Assembly: GCA_016208645.1 (NCBI GenBank)
Contig: JACQXP010000212.1
Location: 1 to 6,080, forward strand
DNA from: Candidatus Methylomirabilota bacterium
GTDB lineage: Bacteria > Methylomirabilota > Methylomirabilia > Methylomirabilales > 2-02-FULL-66-22
Length of the DNA stretch: 6,080 nucleotides
Direction of reading: 5' to 3'
Shown: positions 4,882 to 6,080 of the stretch, one piece after another
Layout of the letters: each line of letters starts with the position of its first letter
Position numbering within the stretch: the first letter of the stretch is position 1
Made by a program: the position numbers and the translations under genes
The notes under the pieces: generated by a model
What the model was told of the DNA's origin: nothing
Databases searched by the model: none
What the model saw: only the letters and a program-made list of their open reading frames with translations

Positions 4882-6080
4882 CTAGAGCCGGAGGCGCGGG
4901 CCGCCGGGCGCGCCGGAGCCACCTCGCTGAGATTGCAGGCCCACGATGACTGTCTCACCCTCTCGCAGGCCTTCCAGGATCTCGGTTCGCTGGCCATCGC
5001 TGAGGCCGGTGCGGATCATGCGCTCCACCGGTTTCCCCTCCTGGAGAACCCAGATTCGCTGACGTCCGCCGTCAGTGGCACCCCTCGCACCCGGTTCCTG
5101 GCCGCCCCCGGAACCCATCCCCGGCCGGCCCCCCGGGCGCGCATCCGCCATGGCCTGCGGCCCGCGCTGTCCCGCAGACCCGCCGCCCCGCGCCCCGGCA
5201 GGGCTCCCCCCGGTCGAACTCTCCAGGCGAACCCGGAAGGCCGCGTTGGGCACCAGCAGCGCATTCTCGCGCCGGGCCACCAGGATCTTCACGTTGGCGG
5301 TCATCCCGGGCTTCAGCTTCAGGTCGGGATTGGGCACCGCCACCACCGTGTTGTACGTCACCACGTTCTGGATGACCTGCGGGGCCTGGCGGATCTGGAC
5401 CACCCGGCCGCGGAAGACCTGGCCGGGGTACGAGTCCACGCTGAACGTCGCTTCCTGATCCAGCGCCACGCGCCCGATGTCCGCCTCGTCCACGTTGGTG
5501 TCCACCTGCATCTTGGTCAGGTCCTGGGCGATGAGGAACAGCGTCGGCGCCTGGAGCGACGCGGCCACGGTCTGCCCGACGTCCACGTTTCGCGAGACGA
5601 CGACGCCGTCCACGGGGGCGCGGATGAAGGTATGGTCCAAATCCACCTGCGCCTGGTCGAGGGCGGCCTGCTTCTGTCTCACCTGGGCCTCGGCCGCGGT
5701 GAATAGCGCCTGCGCCACTTCCAGCGCCGCCTCCGACGCCTTCAGGCTGGCCCGCGCCGCATCCAACTGGGCCACGGCCGAGTCAAAGGCGGCCTGGGCC
5801 GAGTCCCGCTCCTCCTGGGAGATACCGCCCTCGCGGAAGAGGCGCACCCGGGAATCGAACTTGATCCGGGCGTCGCGGACGGCCACCTCTTGCCGGACGA
5901 CGTTGGCCCGGGCATTCGCCACGTCCGCCTGGGCCCGCGCCACGGCCGCCCGCTGGTTCAGGACGGCCGCCCGGAAGCTTTCCAGGTCTGCCTTGGCCTG
6001 GTTCACCTTGGCCTCGAAGATGTCCGGGTCGATCCGCGCGATCAGCATGCCCTTCTTGACGGGGGAGTTGAAGTCCACCA
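4882..6080 (-). CDS. Periplasmic adaptor (membrane fusion protein) of a MacAB-type exporter, N-terminus outside window
   Basis: This MacA/HlyD-type adaptor bridges the inner-membrane permease to an outer-membrane channel. Numbered from the Val codon at 6078, the visible 398 residues start within the first half of the lipoyl domain (VDFNSPVKKGMLIARIDPDI). A long Ala/Gln-rich alpha-helical hairpin follows (about 22-145). The lipoyl domain then resumes with DHTFIRAPVDGVVVSRNVDV (148-167), followed by the beta-barrel (about 178-270, with VDTNVDEADIGRV and LKLKPGMTANVKI) and the membrane-proximal domain. Between FRVRL and RIWVL a Gly/Pro/Ala/Arg-rich stretch of about 54 residues (286-339, DNA 5223-5062) interrupts the usual fold. 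The end is also Gly/Pro-rich (QRGGSGAPGGPRLRL). The GTG at 6078 is only an internal valine, not the start; the signal sequence and first strands lie beyond the right edge. It is first in the adaptor-ATPase-permease order common for this system. Confidence 0.94.
   Translation of the reverse strand, partial: VDFNSPVKKGMLIARIDPDIFEAKVNQAKADLESFRAAVLNQRAAVARAQADVANARANVVRQEVAVRDARIKFDSRVRLFREGGISQEERDSAQAAFDSAVAQLDAARASLKASEAALEVAQALFTAAEAQVRQKQAALDQAQVDLDHTFIRAPVDGVVVSRNVDVGQTVAASLQAPTLFLIAQDLTKMQVDTNVDEADIGRVALDQEATFSVDSYPGQVFRGRVVQIRQAPQVIQNVVTYNTVVAVPNPDLKLKPGMTANVKILVARRENALLVPNAAFRVRLESSTGGSPAGARGGGSAGQRGPQAMADARPGGRPGMGSGGGQEPGARGATDGGRQRIWVLQEGKPVERMIRTGLSDGQRTEILEGLREGETVIVGLQSQRGGSGAPGGPRLRL

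Noticed and set aside
1..6080. CRISPR array, tRNA, rRNA, transposase or prophage genes
   Set aside because: I looked for spaced repeats, tRNA-like folds and integrase or transposase motifs and saw none.

Overview
The window is GC-rich, densely coded DNA from a bacterium. All genes that I can support lie on the minus strand; the long plus-strand open frames are shadows caused by the high GC content. The gene set (a MacAB-type tripartite exporter, bacterial gpsA, DUF1841, archease, and a small protein that needs selenocysteine) suggests an uncultured-type Gram-negative lineage that uses selenocysteine. Methylomirabilota/Rokubacteria or a deltaproteobacterial relative would fit, but the lineage is an inference.

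Right half (6080 down to 2732), in transcription order: a periplasmic adaptor/membrane fusion protein (5' end outside the window), a LolD/MacB-type ABC ATPase, and a MacB-type FtsX permease. Together they make an export system in which ATPase and permease are separate polypeptides; the outer-membrane channel is not in the window. The two gaps inside this operon each hold a strong inverted repeat: a 30-bp-arm repeat built from a decamer (4784-4869) and a GC-rich hairpin (3985-4024).

Middle (2731-2473): about 250 bases of intergenic DNA with a heptamer repeat overlapping the permease stop codon, a 60-base GC-rich imperfect hairpin flanked by a 6-base direct repeat, and a possible extended -10 promoter immediately before the next gene.

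Left half (2472 down to 1), in transcription order: archease; a 72-residue Uxx-star glutaredoxin-like selenoprotein with an in-frame UGA (1978-1980) in its active site, which ordinary ORF calling misses; a small helical/HEAT-like protein that is frameshifted in this sequence; gpsA, whose ATG overlaps the stop of the preceding gene in an ATGA; and a DUF1841 gene that runs off the left edge. Spacing suggests one operon. The selenoprotein and the frameshifted gene are the two features most likely to be missing or wrong in an automatic annotation: without the frameshift the small gene is open straight into gpsA and would be called as one false 496-residue protein.
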